A stretch of 64,000 nucleotides of DNA, taken from NCBI RefSeq assembly GCF_009740285.1, contig NZ_CP046566.1:620001-684000 (forward strand), given 5' to 3'. The stretch is from Phnomibacter ginsenosidimutans (GTDB lineage Bacteria > Bacteroidota > Bacteroidia > Chitinophagales > Chitinophagaceae). A program made the translations under genes and the position numbers. Under the pieces are notes generated by a model that saw nothing but the letters and a program-made list of their open reading frames with translations, made no database searches and was not told where the DNA came from. Positions 1-9,169 of this stretch are shown one piece after another (within the stretch, counting starts at the first letter, position 1; every line of letters begins with the position of its first letter).

Positions 1-206
1 CATTCTGCCACGTTGAGACAGTAGGCAAACTGACCTTGTATCTGCGAAAATTGTTCTGCAAATAAGATGGCCAAATCTTCGCCATCGGCAGGGGGCAGCA
101 CCTGCTGTACAGGCACCTGTGTATGCTCAGGAAATGGAACAGGCACTGAGGTTGTCAGTGCCTGTTTTATCTTTTGAAGTATGCGTTGTTTTGCGTTGTC
201 AGGCAT
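1..206 (-). CDS. LUD domain protein (LutC/YkgG-like), N-terminal part
   Basis: This is the first 68 or so codons of a leftward gene cut by the window edge. The protein begins MPDNAKQRILQKIKQAL and contains DLAILFAEQF and QFAYC, which resembles the N-terminal region of Bacteroidota LUD-domain proteins related to LutC/YkgG of lactate utilisation. The start codon (204-206) lies about 20 bases after the ftsH stop, so the gene is probably cotranscribed with rsfS and ftsH. I recall the same ftsH-LUD order in related genomes. The catalytic or binding part lies outside the window, so the substrate cannot be judged. Confidence 0.6.
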   Translation of the reverse strand, partial: MPDNAKQRILQKIKQALTTSVPVPFPEHTQVPVQQVLPPADGEDLAILFAEQFSQIQGQFAYCLNVAE

Positions 207-226
207 CAGCCCAAAAGTACGTGGTA

Positions 227-2311
227 CTAAGCCTCTGGCAAAATCCCAGTGTTGTTGTCTGTTGTGTTGTCGGTAGCAGCAGGAGTGTCTTCTACTTCGG
301 CAGCAGCATGTGGCGCAGGCGTTTCATCTACAATGTGCACATGGCCTTTCACTTCAAACGGACGCTTGCCAATCAACTCTTCTACATCGCTTTGGAACAA
401 TACTTCTTTTTCGAGCAGGGCTTTGGCCAGCTTGGCTACATCGCCTTTTTTCTCTGTCAGCAGTTGTAGTGTACGCTTGTAAGCGATGTCGATAATGCCC
501 CGTACTTCCTCATCAATGATTTTACCTGTTTCCTCGCTATAAGGCTTGGTAAAGGTTTGGTCGCTGTTGGGGTCGTAGTAGCTTACGTTGCCTACTTTTT
601 CATTCATGCCGTACACTGTCACCATACCATAAGCGGTACGGGTTATTTGCTGCAGGTCGTTGCTGGCACCGGTCGATATTTTGCCGAAGAAAATTTCTTC
701 CGCAGCACGGCCACCAAGTGTCATACAAATCTGATCCATCAGCTGGTCGGTGTTGTACAGGTACTGCTCTTTGGGCGTGTACTGTGCATAGCCAAGTGCT
801 GCGGTACCGCGGGGCACAATGGTTACTTTCAGCAGTGGATAAGCATGCTCCAGGTGCCAGCCACAAATGGCGTGTCCGGCTTCGTGGTAGGCAATGATTT
901 CTTTTTCTTCGGGGCTGATGAGTTTGTTTTTCTTTTCCAAACCACCAATCACACGGTCAATGGCATCCTGAAAGTCGCTCATGTCTACCGCGTCTTTTCC
1001 TTTGCGGGCAGCAATCAGGGCTGCTTCGTTACACACGTTGGCAATATCCGCACCGGCAAAGCCAGGTGTTTGTTCGGCCAGCTTGTGAATATCCAGCGTG
1101 GTAGATACCTTAATGGGCTTCAGGTGTACTTTAAAGATTTGCTCACGGCCGGTTACATCAGGTCTGTCGATGCTGATTTGGCGATCGAAACGACCGGGGC
1201 GCAGCAGGGCGCTGTCCAACACATCGGGGCGGTTGGTAGCAGCCAGAATGATAATGCCGGTATCGCCACCAAAGCCGTCCATTTCTACCAGCAACTGGTT
1301 CAGGGTATTTTCCCGTTCGTCGTTGCTCATGATGGCGTTGCGGCCACGGGCACGACCAATGGCGTCAATTTCATCAATGAAAATGATACATGGTGCTTTT
1401 TCACGGGCCTGCTTAAACAGGTCACGTACACGGCTGGCACCCACACCCACAAACATTTCTACGAAGTCGCTACCGCTGAGGCTGAAGAAAGGCACTTTGG
1501 CTTCGCCGGCCATGGCTTTGGCCAGCAAGGTTTTACCGGTACCCGGAGGGCCAACCAGCAAAGCGCCTTTGGGTATTTTACCACCCAGTGCTGTATACTT
1601 TTTGGGTTGTTTCAAAAAGTCTACTATCTCCATCACTTCCACCTTGGCTTCGTCGAGGCCCGCTACATCGGCAAAAGTGATGTTCACTTTCACGTCTTTA
1701 TCAAACAGCTGGGCCTTGCTTTTGCCAATGTTGAAAATGCCACCGGCACCACCGGGGCCACCGGCACCGCCACCCATTTTGCGCATCATGAGTACAAAAA
1801 AGAGTACCAGCATGCCAATGGTCAGCAAGGTTTGCATCACCGGACCTACCCATTCTGCTTCGTCATCTACCTTGGCTACGAGCAGCGGCAGTTTGTTGTC
1901 TTTCTGAAATTCGCGGAGCTCTACGTTCCAGCTGTTCCAGTCGGTGATTTTGAATTCAAAATGCGGACCGGTATTGTTTTTGGCAATCAGTGCTTTTTTG
2001 AATTTTTCCTGATAGTATGGTTTGCTTAAGCTGGCAGCTTTGATGTACACCCGCACCAGGGCTTTGTTGCGTACTTCAATTATGAAGTCTACATCGCCAT
2101 TGCGGTACATTTCTTCCAGAAATGTTTTCTTATCAGTTTTCAGGGCATCGCTGCCGGTGCTGAAATACTGGAAACCCAGCAGGATAACCACAATAACGGC
2201 GTAGAGCCAGTACAGGTTGAACCTGGGGCCACGCTTACCGGGTTGCTTATCATCACCACCCGAATTCTTCAGAAACGGGGGCTTGTTATTTTGTCTTTCT
2301 TCTGGTAACAT
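227..2311 (-). CDS. ftsH: ATP-dependent zinc metalloprotease FtsH
   Basis: This is a membrane-anchored AAA+ protease that degrades misfolded membrane proteins and short-lived regulators. The 694-residue protein has a membrane segment at about 33-50, a periplasmic domain, and a second membrane segment at about 159-176 followed by a Gly-rich linker. The AAA module has Walker A GPPGTGKT at 254-261 and Walker [10 protein letters not shown] at about 311-319, with the Arg-finger region RPGRFDR near 371. The zinc site HEAGH is at 476-480. The C-terminal tail is rich in Ala, Thr and Asp, as is common in this phylum. Length and domain order are complete. It lies 90 bases downstream of rsfS in the same direction and just upstream of the LUD gene, so the three may form one operon. 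Confidence 0.97.
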   Translation of the reverse strand: MLPEERQNNKPPFLKNSGGDDKQPGKRGPRFNLYWLYAVIVVILLGFQYFSTGSDALKTDKKTFLEEMYRNGDVDFIIEVRNKALVRVYIKAASLSKPYYQEKFKKALIAKNNTGPHFEFKITDWNSWNVELREFQKDNKLPLLVAKVDDEAEWVGPVMQTLLTIGMLVLFFVLMMRKMGGGAGGPGGAGGIFNIGKSKAQLFDKDVKVNITFADVAGLDEAKVEVMEIVDFLKQPKKYTALGGKIPKGALLVGPPGTGKTLLAKAMAGEAKVPFFSLSGSDFVEMFVGVGASRVRDLFKQAREKAPCIIFIDEIDAIGRARGRNAIMSNDERENTLNQLLVEMDGFGGDTGIIILAATNRPDVLDSALLRPGRFDRQISIDRPDVTGREQIFKVHLKPIKVSTTLDIHKLAEQTPGFAGADIANVCNEAALIAARKGKDAVDMSDFQDAIDRVIGGLEKKNKLISPEEKEIIAYHEAGHAICGWHLEHAYPLLKVTIVPRGTAALGYAQYTPKEQYLYNTDQLMDQICMTLGGRAAEEIFFGKISTGASNDLQQITRTAYGMVTVYGMNEKVGNVSYYDPNSDQTFTKPYSEETGKIIDEEVRGIIDIAYKRTLQLLTEKKGDVAKLAKALLEKEVLFQSDVEELIGKRPFEVKGHVHIVDETPAPHAAAEVEDTPAATDNTTDNNTGILPEA

Positions 2312-2401
2312 AGATTGGAACGCTTCGTCTGGTTTATAATGTCCGGTCGACTAAAAGGTTTGTGCGGATGGATTAAAAATAACTAAAAGGTATGTAAGTT
2401 G

Positions 2402-2767
2402 TCAGGATGGATGATGCAATTGGGCGGGAGCATCACTCCACATTTCTTCGAGTTGGTAAAAAGCACGGGCATCGGGCTGCATAATGTGGATGACCACATT
2501 CACGTAGTCGACCAAAATCCATTTGGCATGCTGAAAACCTTCCTGGCGATAAGGTTGTTCGCCGGTGGCTTCTTCTACTTTATGCTGAATGCTATCGGCA
2601 ATGGCTTTTACCTGTGTGCTGCTGCTGGCCTGGCAAATGATGAAAAAGTCGGCCACAGATTCTTGAATCTTTCGCAGGTCAAGCGACATTACTTCTTCGC
2701 CTTTTTTGTCGAAGATGCCTTCAATGATGCTCTTGAATAATTTGGATTGACGGGATATGCGCTGCAT
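2402..2767 (-). CDS. rsfS: Ribosomal silencing factor RsfS (Iojap family)
   Basis: RsfS binds ribosomal protein uL14 and prevents subunit joining under nutrient limitation. The 121-residue protein has the family core: KGEEVMSLDLRKIQESVADF, FFIICQASSSTQVKAIAD, and WILVDYVNVVIHIM near the C-terminus. I chose the ATG at 2765-2767 because longer readings overlap the divergent birA start; a TTG at 2801-2803 would add 12 residues and is a real alternative. It is the first gene of a probable rsfS-ftsH-LUD operon and diverges from birA, leaving about 136 bases for both promoters. Confidence 0.9.
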   Translation of the reverse strand: MQRISRQSKLFKSIIEGIFDKKGEEVMSLDLRKIQESVADFFIICQASSSTQVKAIADSIQHKVEEATGEQPYRQEGFQHAKWILVDYVNVVIHIMQPDARAFYQLEEMWSDAPAQLHHPS

Positions 2768-2903
2768 GCGAACGTCCGATGTAGGTAGTGCTGATTTCTT
2801 CAATGCGATGTGCTTTATAAGCGTTGTTTTTTTGTCGTCGCAATATCGCAGGTTTCTATGAGAAGCTTCTGCTAATTTCGCCTCAAAATTTGCCAACAGC
2901 GGC

Positions 2904-3660
2904 ATGAACTTACCCACCATCGGTCATTCTTTCGAGGTTTTCGACACTATCAACAGTACCAACATGTATGCCATGCAGTGTATACGTGAAGGAATGGCTG
3001 TTCATGGCAGTGTGTATTTTGCCCATGAGCAAACCCAGGGCCGCGGCCAATGGGGTAAAAAATGGTGGTCGGAGCCGGGCGAAAACATACAACTGACCAT
3101 GGTGCTGCAACCGCTGCAACTGGCGCCCAGTCAGTATTTCAGGCTTAGCGCAGCTATTGCTGCCGGGGCATACGATTTTTTGCATCACCATGCCCAAGGC
3201 GGCTGGAATATTAAGTGGCCGAATGATTTGTACTGGGGTGACAGAAAGGCAGGTGGCATACTCATTGAAAATGTGATGCAGCAAAACCAGTGGCGCTGGG
3301 CGGTGTGTGGCATTGGCATCAACGTAAATTCTACCCGGTTCGACCCGGCACTACCCAACCCCACCTCGCTGAGTTTGGTAGCAGGGCGCCGTTTTAATGC
3401 GGAGCTATTGGGGCGCAGCTTGTGTGTATTTGTAAAACCGCCGTTGGCAGCAGCTGATGGAGCCCCGGGGCTGGAGCCGCATTCTCAACGATTACAATCA
3501 GGTGCTGTTTGGGGCGGGGCAGCTGCACAAGCTTCGTCAGCAAAACACAACAGCACATTACCGCATACAAAGTGTAAACGAGCAAGGCCAGTTGATAGCC
3601 GGCGAAAATGGTGAGTATCATTTTCAGCATGGCGAAGTGGAATGGCTACTGGGCGATTAA
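2904..3660 (+). CDS. birA: Biotin-[acetyl-CoA-carboxylase] ligase BirA, single-base frameshift
   Basis: BirA attaches biotin to the biotin carboxyl carrier protein of acyl-CoA carboxylases through biotinyl-AMP. The protein starts MNLPTIGHSFEVF and shows the biotin-AMP loop region GRGQWGKKWWSEPGENIQLT, the catalytic KWPNDLYW and the following KAGGILIE. It lacks an N-terminal DNA-binding domain, so it is the non-repressor type of about 250 residues. The frame breaks near 3431-3441: removing one base from the A run in GTAAAACC joins the N-terminal part to RWQQLMEPRGWSRILNDYN and on to the stop at 3658-3660. A TAATTTCG at about 2873-2880 is one mismatch from the Bacteroidota -7 box. The break removes the small C-terminal domain if real, but a sequencing error is more likely. 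Confidence 0.88.
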
Positions 3661-3956
3661 GGTACCTGCTCTGCAGCACGGGCTTCTACTTCAAAGCGGT
3701 TGTTGTAGTAACCGTTTTTTATCCATTCAAATACATAAAGGATCAGAAATTTCACCACGCCGTAGCGTTGGTATTGGGCTACATGTGCCAGCTCGTGTTT
3801 TACCCATGCGGGCTGCTGCAAAAAATCGGCTTTGTTTACGCCCCACAAGTAAATGCGTCGGCCAACCACCATGGCTACCCGCTGGCTACCCATTTTGAGT
3901 GCAGCTATTTTGGCGAGCCAGGCATTTTCTACCACAATTACTTGAGGAGGCAACAT
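3657..3956 (-). CDS. Small HExxH protein, DUF4157-like
   Basis: This 99-residue protein contains VKHELAHVAQYQRYG, an HExxH-type zinc-binding motif at about residues 53-57, and a later FEVEARAAEQ that could supply a third Glu ligand. The arrangement resembles the short DUF4157-like proteins of Bacteroidota, which look like the catalytic core of a metallopeptidase without extra domains. There is no clear signal peptide, although the segment VVKFLILYVFEW after the motif is hydrophobic. It overlaps the last four bases of birA tail to tail. The function is unknown and peptidase activity is inferred only from the motif. Confidence 0.65.
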   Translation of the reverse strand: MLPPQVIVVENAWLAKIAALKMGSQRVAMVVGRRIYLWGVNKADFLQQPAWVKHELAHVAQYQRYGVVKFLILYVFEWIKNGYYNNRFEVEARAAEQVP

Positions 3957-3999
3957 GCCACAAAATAACAGCGGCAGCTATTGCTACCGCTTGAAAAAA

Positions 4000-4365
4000 T
4001 TAGTTGTTGAGTGCACCACCATCTACCCAGCAAGCAATGATGGCTTTTTCGGCGCTGGTGAGGCTACCTGTTTGTGGCATGGTGCCCGCATTTACTGCCG
4101 ACTTAATGGCCGCGGCTTTGGCGCTGATTTGGGCATGCGTGGTGAGCACTCCACCGGTATTTACAGAACCGCTGGCATGGCACCCGCTGTTGATGGCGCA
4201 TTTGGTTTGAATGAGTGGCAATACATTGGCAGAAAATTTGGCACTTACGCCATCGCAACTGTTCACAGAGCCGCCGCCACCACTACTATTGTTGCTTTTA
4301 CTACAGGCCACTACAGTTACAGCAAGCGTAAGCATTACTGCACAAGCACGAATAATGATTTGCAT
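4000..4365 (-). CDS. Lipoprotein with cytochrome c-like haem motif
   Basis: The 121-residue protein has a lipoprotein signal (MQIIIRACAVMLTLAVTVVAC, Cys at 21) followed by a Ser/Gly-rich linker. The rest resembles a small c-type cytochrome domain: FSANVLPLIQTKCAINSGCH, then GTMPQTGSLTSAEKAIIACWVDGG with a Met that could be the distal ligand. The haem motif has five residues between the cysteines (CX5CH), not the usual two. The architecture suggests an outer-membrane or periplasmic electron carrier or a structural relative. It stands alone between a HExxH protein and bcp, and no partner is apparent. Whether haem is bound is uncertain. Confidence 0.65.
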   Translation of the reverse strand: MQIIIRACAVMLTLAVTVVACSKSNNSSGGGGSVNSCDGVSAKFSANVLPLIQTKCAINSGCHASGSVNTGGVLTTHAQISAKAAAIKSAVNAGTMPQTGSLTSAEKAIIACWVDGGALNN

Positions 4366-4477
4366 GGTTGATAGATTTGAATTGGAAGAAAATCAGAAAA
4401 ATCAGGTTTTCCAAGATAAGTACGCTCAACCGGCAACAATAGATGCGTAAGCAGGAATTTTATGGCCTGAAAATTAT

Positions 4478-4936
4478 TTACAACCCAAAACCCGCCAGCA
4501 CTTCTGCCGCATGATCTTTGGAGTTGGGCTTGCTGATGATGTGTCGAATGATGCCTTTTTCATCGATGAGGAATGTGGTGCGGTGAATGCCATCATACAC
4601 TTTGCCCATAAACTTTTTTTCGCCCCATACACCAAAGGCTTGCACAATGGTTTGGTCTTCGTCGGCAATGAGGGGAAAGGGCAGGTCGAATTTGGCTTCA
4701 AATTTCTTGTGGCTTTTTACACTGTCGGTGCTGATGCCCACAATTTGGATACCCGCTTTTTGTAATACAGCATAATTGTCTCTCAGGTTGCAGGCCTGTG
4801 TGGTACAGGTGGGCGTATTGTCTTTTGGGTAAAAATAAATGGCCAGTTTTTTGCCTTTAAAATCTTTGAGGGCAATTTTTTTTCCATTTTGATCGGGTCC
4901 GGAAAACGCCGGCGCCTTAATGCCTGTAGTCAACAT
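4478..4936 (-). CDS. bcp: Thiol peroxidase Bcp (peroxiredoxin Q family)
   Basis: Bcp reduces hydrogen peroxide and organic hydroperoxides with thioredoxin as electron donor. The 152-residue protein starts MLTTGIKAPAFSGPDQNGK and contains YFYPKDNTPTCTTQACNLRD, with the peroxidatic Cys and, five residues later, the resolving Cys typical of this subfamily. The end (HAAEVLAGFGL) matches family length. I chose the ATG at 4934-4936; a longer reading would run into the carB promoter region. It diverges from carB. Confidence 0.93.
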   Translation of the reverse strand: MLTTGIKAPAFSGPDQNGKKIALKDFKGKKLAIYFYPKDNTPTCTTQACNLRDNYAVLQKAGIQIVGISTDSVKSHKKFEAKFDLPFPLIADEDQTIVQAFGVWGEKKFMGKVYDGIHRTTFLIDEKGIIRHIISKPNSKDHAAEVLAGFGL

Positions 4937-5071
4937 GTGCAAGTATTTGTTTATATAACAGCGGTATAAGTCATTTGTTTGCAACCCAAAAGTGGCGCAG
5001 CAGGGGCCAAAGATGTGTGCCGTAGATGGAACGGATCGGAAATTTTTGCCCCAAGCCTGCTGCGGGCTTAC

Positions 5072-5079
5072 TACATTTG
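5072..5079 (+). promoter_or_regulatory. Putative -7 box of carB
   Basis: TACATTTG matches the Bacteroidota -7 consensus TAnnTTTG exactly and lies 25 bases before the carB start codon. A T-run ending in TTTTTG about 23 bases upstream could serve as the -33 element, slightly farther than usual. This supports the ATG at 5105 as the true start. Confidence 0.5.
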
Positions 5080-5104
5080 CCGCCAAAACGCACAAGCAAG
5101 CAGC

Positions 5105-6748
5105 ATGCCCAGAGATCATTCTATCAAATCGGTACTCATTATTGGTTCTGGCCCCATCATTATTGGCCAGGCCTGCGAATTTGACTACAGCGGCACTCAG
5201 GCGGCCCGAAGCCTTCGGGAAGAAGGCATCAAAGTCATCCTCATCAACAGCAACCCTGCCACCATCATGACAGATCCAATGATGGCCGACAGGGTTTATT
5301 TATTGCCGCTGACTGTGGAAAGCATTGAGCAAATTTTGCAGGAAAATGATATTGACGCTGTACTGCCTACCATGGGTGGTCAAACAGCCCTCAACCTGGC
5401 CAAAGAAGCCGAAGAGCTGGGCATTTGGAAACAATACAATGTTCGCCTGATTGGGGTAGACATCAAAGCCATTGATAAAGCCGAAGACCGCGAACAGTTC
5501 CGCCAGTGGATGATTCGCCTGGGCGTACCAGTGGCACCTGCCAAAACCGCCAACAGCTTTTTGGAAGGCAAAGAATTTGCGCAGGAAATTGGTTTCCCAT
5601 TGGTGATTCGTCCGTCATTTACCTTGGGTGGTACAGGCGGTGGTTTTGTGCATGGCAAAGAAGATTTGGATGAAGCCCTCAACCGCGGCCTCACTGCTTC
5701 GCCCATACATGAAGTGCTGGTAGAAAAAGCCGTACTCGGTTGGAAAGAATTTGAACTGGAACTCCTCCGCGATAATGCCGACAACGTAGTGATTATTTGT
5801 ACGGTAGAAAACTTTGACCCCATGGGGGTACATACCGGCGACAGCATTACCGTGGCTCCGGCCATGACGCTGAGCGATACGGCCTTCCAACTGATGCGTA
5901 ATACCGCCATCATGATGATGCGTGACCTCGGCAACTTTGCCGGCGGTTGCAACGTACAGTTCTCCCTCAATCCGGAAACAGAGGAAATTATCGCTATCGA
6001 AATCAATCCACGTGTGAGCCGCTCATCGGCACTGGCATCAAAAGCAACGGGTTATCCCATTGCCAAAATTGCTGCCAAGCTGGCCATTGGTTACAACCTC
6101 GATGAATTGAAGAACCAAATTACCGGTAGCACCAGTGCCTACTTTGAGCCGGCGCTAGACTATGTAATTGTAAAAATACCTCGCTGGAACTTCGACAAGT
6201 TTAAGGGTGCTGATGACACACTTGGCTTGCAAATGAAGAGTGTGGGTGAAGTAATGGCCATTGGCCGCAGCTTTAATGAAGCAGTGCAAAAGGCTTGTCA
6301 GAGCCTCGAAAACGAGGCCGTGGGTTTGGGCTACTATGGCAAAAGCCTGATGCATGCCGAAGAACTGCTGGAATACATCAAGACACCGAAATGGGACCGC
6401 ATTTTCCGTATTAAAGATGCGCTGATGGCAGGTGTATCGGTGAAGAGTGTGGTACAGGCTACCAAAATAGACCGCTGGTTTATTTACCAAATCCGGGAGC
6501 TGTGCAAGCTGGAGCAAGAGATTGCGAAATACACCATTGATACCATACCGCAGGAGCTGATGAAGGAAGTAAAACGCCAGGGTTTTAGCGATGAGCAAAT
6601 TGCCCGCATCATGCGCAACTGTACGGCCGACCAGGTGTATGAAAAACGGAAAGCATGGGGCATTACCCGTGTGTACAAACTGGTAGATACTTGTAGCGCT
6701 GAGTTTGAGGCCAAAACCCCTTACTACTACAGCAGCTTCGAAGGATAA
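5105..6748 (+). CDS. carB: Carbamoyl-phosphate synthase large chain, N-terminal half only
   Basis: CarB makes carbamoyl phosphate for arginine and pyrimidine synthesis. This 547-residue product starts [20 protein letters not shown] and carries the carboxyphosphate-forming ATP-grasp domain ([28 protein letters not shown]) and the oligomerisation domain, ending [11 protein letters not shown] normal CarB of about 940-1075 residues continues here with a second ATP-grasp half starting VLGGGPNRIGQGIEFDY. That half is absent from this window, and the stop is followed at once by a terminator. The end falls at the natural domain boundary, as in the split carB genes of Aquifex and methanogens. The product alone cannot phosphorylate carbamate, so a partner gene elsewhere, a rearrangement or a misassembly must be considered. 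No frameshift that restores the rest is visible. Confidence 0.9.
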   Translation: MPRDHSIKSVLIIGSGPIIIGQACEFDYSGTQAARSLREEGIKVILINSNPATIMTDPMMADRVYLLPLTVESIEQILQENDIDAVLPTMGGQTALNLAKEAEELGIWKQYNVRLIGVDIKAIDKAEDREQFRQWMIRLGVPVAPAKTANSFLEGKEFAQEIGFPLVIRPSFTLGGTGGGFVHGKEDLDEALNRGLTASPIHEVLVEKAVLGWKEFELELLRDNADNVVIICTVENFDPMGVHTGDSITVAPAMTLSDTAFQLMRNTAIMMMRDLGNFAGGCNVQFSLNPETEEIIAIEINPRVSRSSALASKATGYPIAKIAAKLAIGYNLDELKNQITGSTSAYFEPALDYVIVKIPRWNFDKFKGADDTLGLQMKSVGEVMAIGRSFNEAVQKACQSLENEAVGLGYYGKSLMHAEELLEYIKTPKWDRIFRIKDALMAGVSVKSVVQATKIDRWFIYQIRELCKLEQEIAKYTIDTIPQELMKEVKRQGFSDEQIARIMRNCTADQVYEKRKAWGITRVYKLVDTCSAEFEAKTPYYYSSFEG

Positions 6749-6769
6749 CGTTCTTGTATTTTTGTACTT

Positions 6770-6800
6770 CAGGCCGGGCCTTTGCTCGGCCTGTTTTATT
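6770..6800 (+). terminator. Rho-independent terminator after carB
   Basis: A hairpin with arms CAGGCCGGGC and GCTCGGCCTG, loop CTTT, is followed by TTTTATTT. It begins 21 bases after the carB stop codon and confirms that transcription ends with the half-length gene. Confidence 0.75.
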
Positions 6801-6825
6801 TCTTGAAACAGCTGAAAAAGTAAAA

Positions 6826-8392
6826 CTACAGTTGTTTTTTTCGTGTATAAAAAATAGCACCAGCAATACTGTCGCTAATGGTGTAGTGTTGTTGCACGTA
6901 TGCTGCAATAGCCGGTATCGACAACAGATGCGATTGCTTAAACTGGAACCGGTGCGGATCGGGTCCGCCGGTGTTGTCAACTATCAACGGCGTTTGTCTT
7001 TTTTCCAAATCGTAAATAAACTCAGCTACCCGTTTTGGTTGCAAAGGCCCTTTTTGAATAATCCACCAACTGTCTGCCAGTCTTGCACCCATTGGACGTG
7101 GCGCCTGCACATAATAGCGATCGGCGTGACCCCATACCACCATGGGTTCATTTTCATCAATCTGTGCACGTATGCCTTGCAGTATTTGTTCATCTGCTGC
7201 CAAATGATTAGTGTTGGCTTGTTTGCGCCACATTTGGTTGACCATTACCTGCCCAATGATGATCAGGTGTTGCGCCTGCCAACAACCACTTTCGTTGTTC
7301 TTGAGTAATGGCAGCTATCTGCAAGAGCGGTGGAATCCAGATGTAAAAAAGGTAGTGCGGTGTGTTCCATCCACTTTGGATAACAGCGTAAAAATTAGCC
7401 AATAAAAAGAGTAGTAAAAACCATTGTGGCACATTACTGAATGCTTTTCGTTTTGCTTGTAGTATTGCTATGGCGAGCATGCCAAATGCACCTGCAATCA
7501 ATATTGCCGAATCAGTAGTACGCAATAAGAAGCTGAATACTCTACGTGGTGAATACCGGTGCCAGTAGCTATCGCCTGCATAGTCTTCGGTGTATGCGTA
7601 AAAGAAATAGTTGTTGAAATAATCGTTCATGAAATCGGCCCACAAACCCCGCTGCCAAAAAAAGAAAGCTACCAATGCTACGGGTAATAATGCTGTTGCA
7701 GCAATCAATATGAGTTGTTGCCATTGCTTGCGGAAAAGAAATAAGGCACAGGCAGCAACACCAATAAGCATACCTGCGGGTGCGTTTTGAAACTTGAACA
7801 ACGGCAAACTGCCCAGCAATATTCCCAACAAGACTGTATGATAACGTTTAACGGATTGCTGCCAAATGTCATGCAGCAGATGCAGGCAATACATTGTAAT
7901 CAACAGTGACGGAGCCTGACAATTGTAGCTGGTATAATCAATGATACTAACGGTGGCGAGTGTGGCAAACAAGATGCAGCTCAATTGCCAGGCTTGCAAT
8001 GCATTTGTCAATTTAGCCATCAATGATGCGGCTATTGCAAATGCACCTGCGTACATGAGTATGCCTGCTACATCGGCCCACACATACGTGAGTGGCATGC
8101 CTATTTTGTGCAGCAATACAAGAGGCAATACCGTCAGCGGCCGGCCTTCATTGGTAGTGAGTAATGACCAAACCGGATCGGACAATTTGCTTACAGTTTG
8201 TGCGGATGCCAACCAAATAGATGCATCTGGCCCTGTTTCAATTGTAGCGATATAGCACAACCGAAAAATGAGCAATAGCAAGGTGTTGCCCAACAAGGCT
8301 ACAGAAAGTCGAATGCGTTGTGAATGCAATAGCCAGCCAACAAGACCAAAGCCTGCAATCAACAATATTCCGGTAAGTAGGTGTAGAAGCAT
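6826..8392 (-). CDS. Polytopic membrane glycosyltransferase-like protein, frameshifted
   Basis: This protein of about 521 residues starts MLLHLLTGILLIAGFGLVGW and has many membrane segments. The early loop GPDASIWLASAQTV resembles the acidic loop of GT39/GT83-type enzymes that use polyprenyl-phosphate sugars. The C-terminal 120 residues are soluble (QAPRPMGARLADSWWIIQKG). The frame breaks at about 7276-7283: removing one base joins RKWLLAGAT to LIIIGQVMVNQMWRKQANTN and restores a last membrane helix. As sequenced, the upstream reading frame is also continuous with the methyltransferase gene. The locus (GT2, methyltransferase, this protein) suggests lipid-linked sugar transfer for a surface glycan. 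Substrate is unknown. Confidence 0.7.
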
Positions 8393-8394
8393 GC

Positions 8395-9169
8395 CTATGG
8401 TTTGTGTTGTAATACTGTAAAAACACTGGTACCCCAAAGGAGGATTGCGCAGCCATTTGCGTTCAAACTGTAGCAGTGAGAAACAGCAGTTGTTTACAGC
8501 AGCAGCTGGCATGGCAATATCAGACTGGATGTGATCGGCTGATTTGATGCCTGTATGGTGTAGCAATAATTTCCACTTGCGAATGGTCCATACCAATGGT
8601 GAAAGCAAGAAATTCCAATAACGGTTTTCCAATACTTGTAGGTCGGCATTCGCTGCATATTGCTGAAGGTCTTTCGCTGTAAAACGTTTGATGACACCCA
8701 CGTGGTAGTCGTGTGTGCCTTTAAATGCTTTAAAAGCATTGTTGTTGGTGATGATGATGCCGCCAGGCTTCAATAAGCCAGTAAACTGTTGCAATACCGA
8801 AACAATCTCTTCATCAATTAAATACGTGAACACATCCATACAGCAAATCACATCGAACTGTCGACCGTAAAAATGCTGTCCCACTTCTTGTAGGTAGCCA
8901 TACACAATATTGGGCAATCCCGTTTTTTCACGGGCAAAGTTCACAGCGTCTGAAGAGGCATCTAACGCATGCAGATTGTTGTACTGTTGTTGCTGCAACT
9001 TTACCAACAGTCCTCCTGTGCCACAGCCTGCATCTAAAATATCAATGTTTTTTTGCTGCAAGAAGTAATGCTCAATGCTGTGCAGCACTTGTTGCTGCAA
9101 GTGTTTGTACCACCAGAAATTCGTTTCTGATTCATGCATCAATGCATACTCATGCTTCTTGCCGATCAT
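8395..9169 (-). CDS. Class I SAM-dependent methyltransferase
   Basis: The protein starts MIGKKHEYALMHESETNFWW and has motif I DILDAGCGTGGLLVKL, the acidic residue of motif II in LHALDASSDAVNFA, and QFDVICCMDVF further on. This is the Methyltransf_11/23 fold of about 255 residues, often found beside GT2 genes in surface-glycan loci. The sequence reads without a stop into the next membrane protein (a 653-codon fusion). However, a one-base shift near 8400-8415 would give the ending SITTKP and a TAG at 8395-8397, two bases before the ATG of the next gene. I favour two adjacent genes with an error, but a true fusion cannot be excluded. The start overlaps the GT2 gene by 20 bases. Confidence 0.75.

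Noticed and set aside
557-2029. Long plus-strand open frame (about 490 codons) opposite ftsH
   Set aside because: It has no family resemblance, unusual Cys/Phe/His-rich composition, and lies wholly within the well-supported ftsH gene.
2904-3660. birA as a true pseudogene
   Set aside because: One base repairs it, biotin ligase is essential in this phylum, and thirteen or more similar breaks occur in the window, so an error is more likely.
6755-6766. TATTTTTG as a promoter downstream of carB
   Set aside because: It lies between the stop codon and the terminator, with no plus-strand gene after it.
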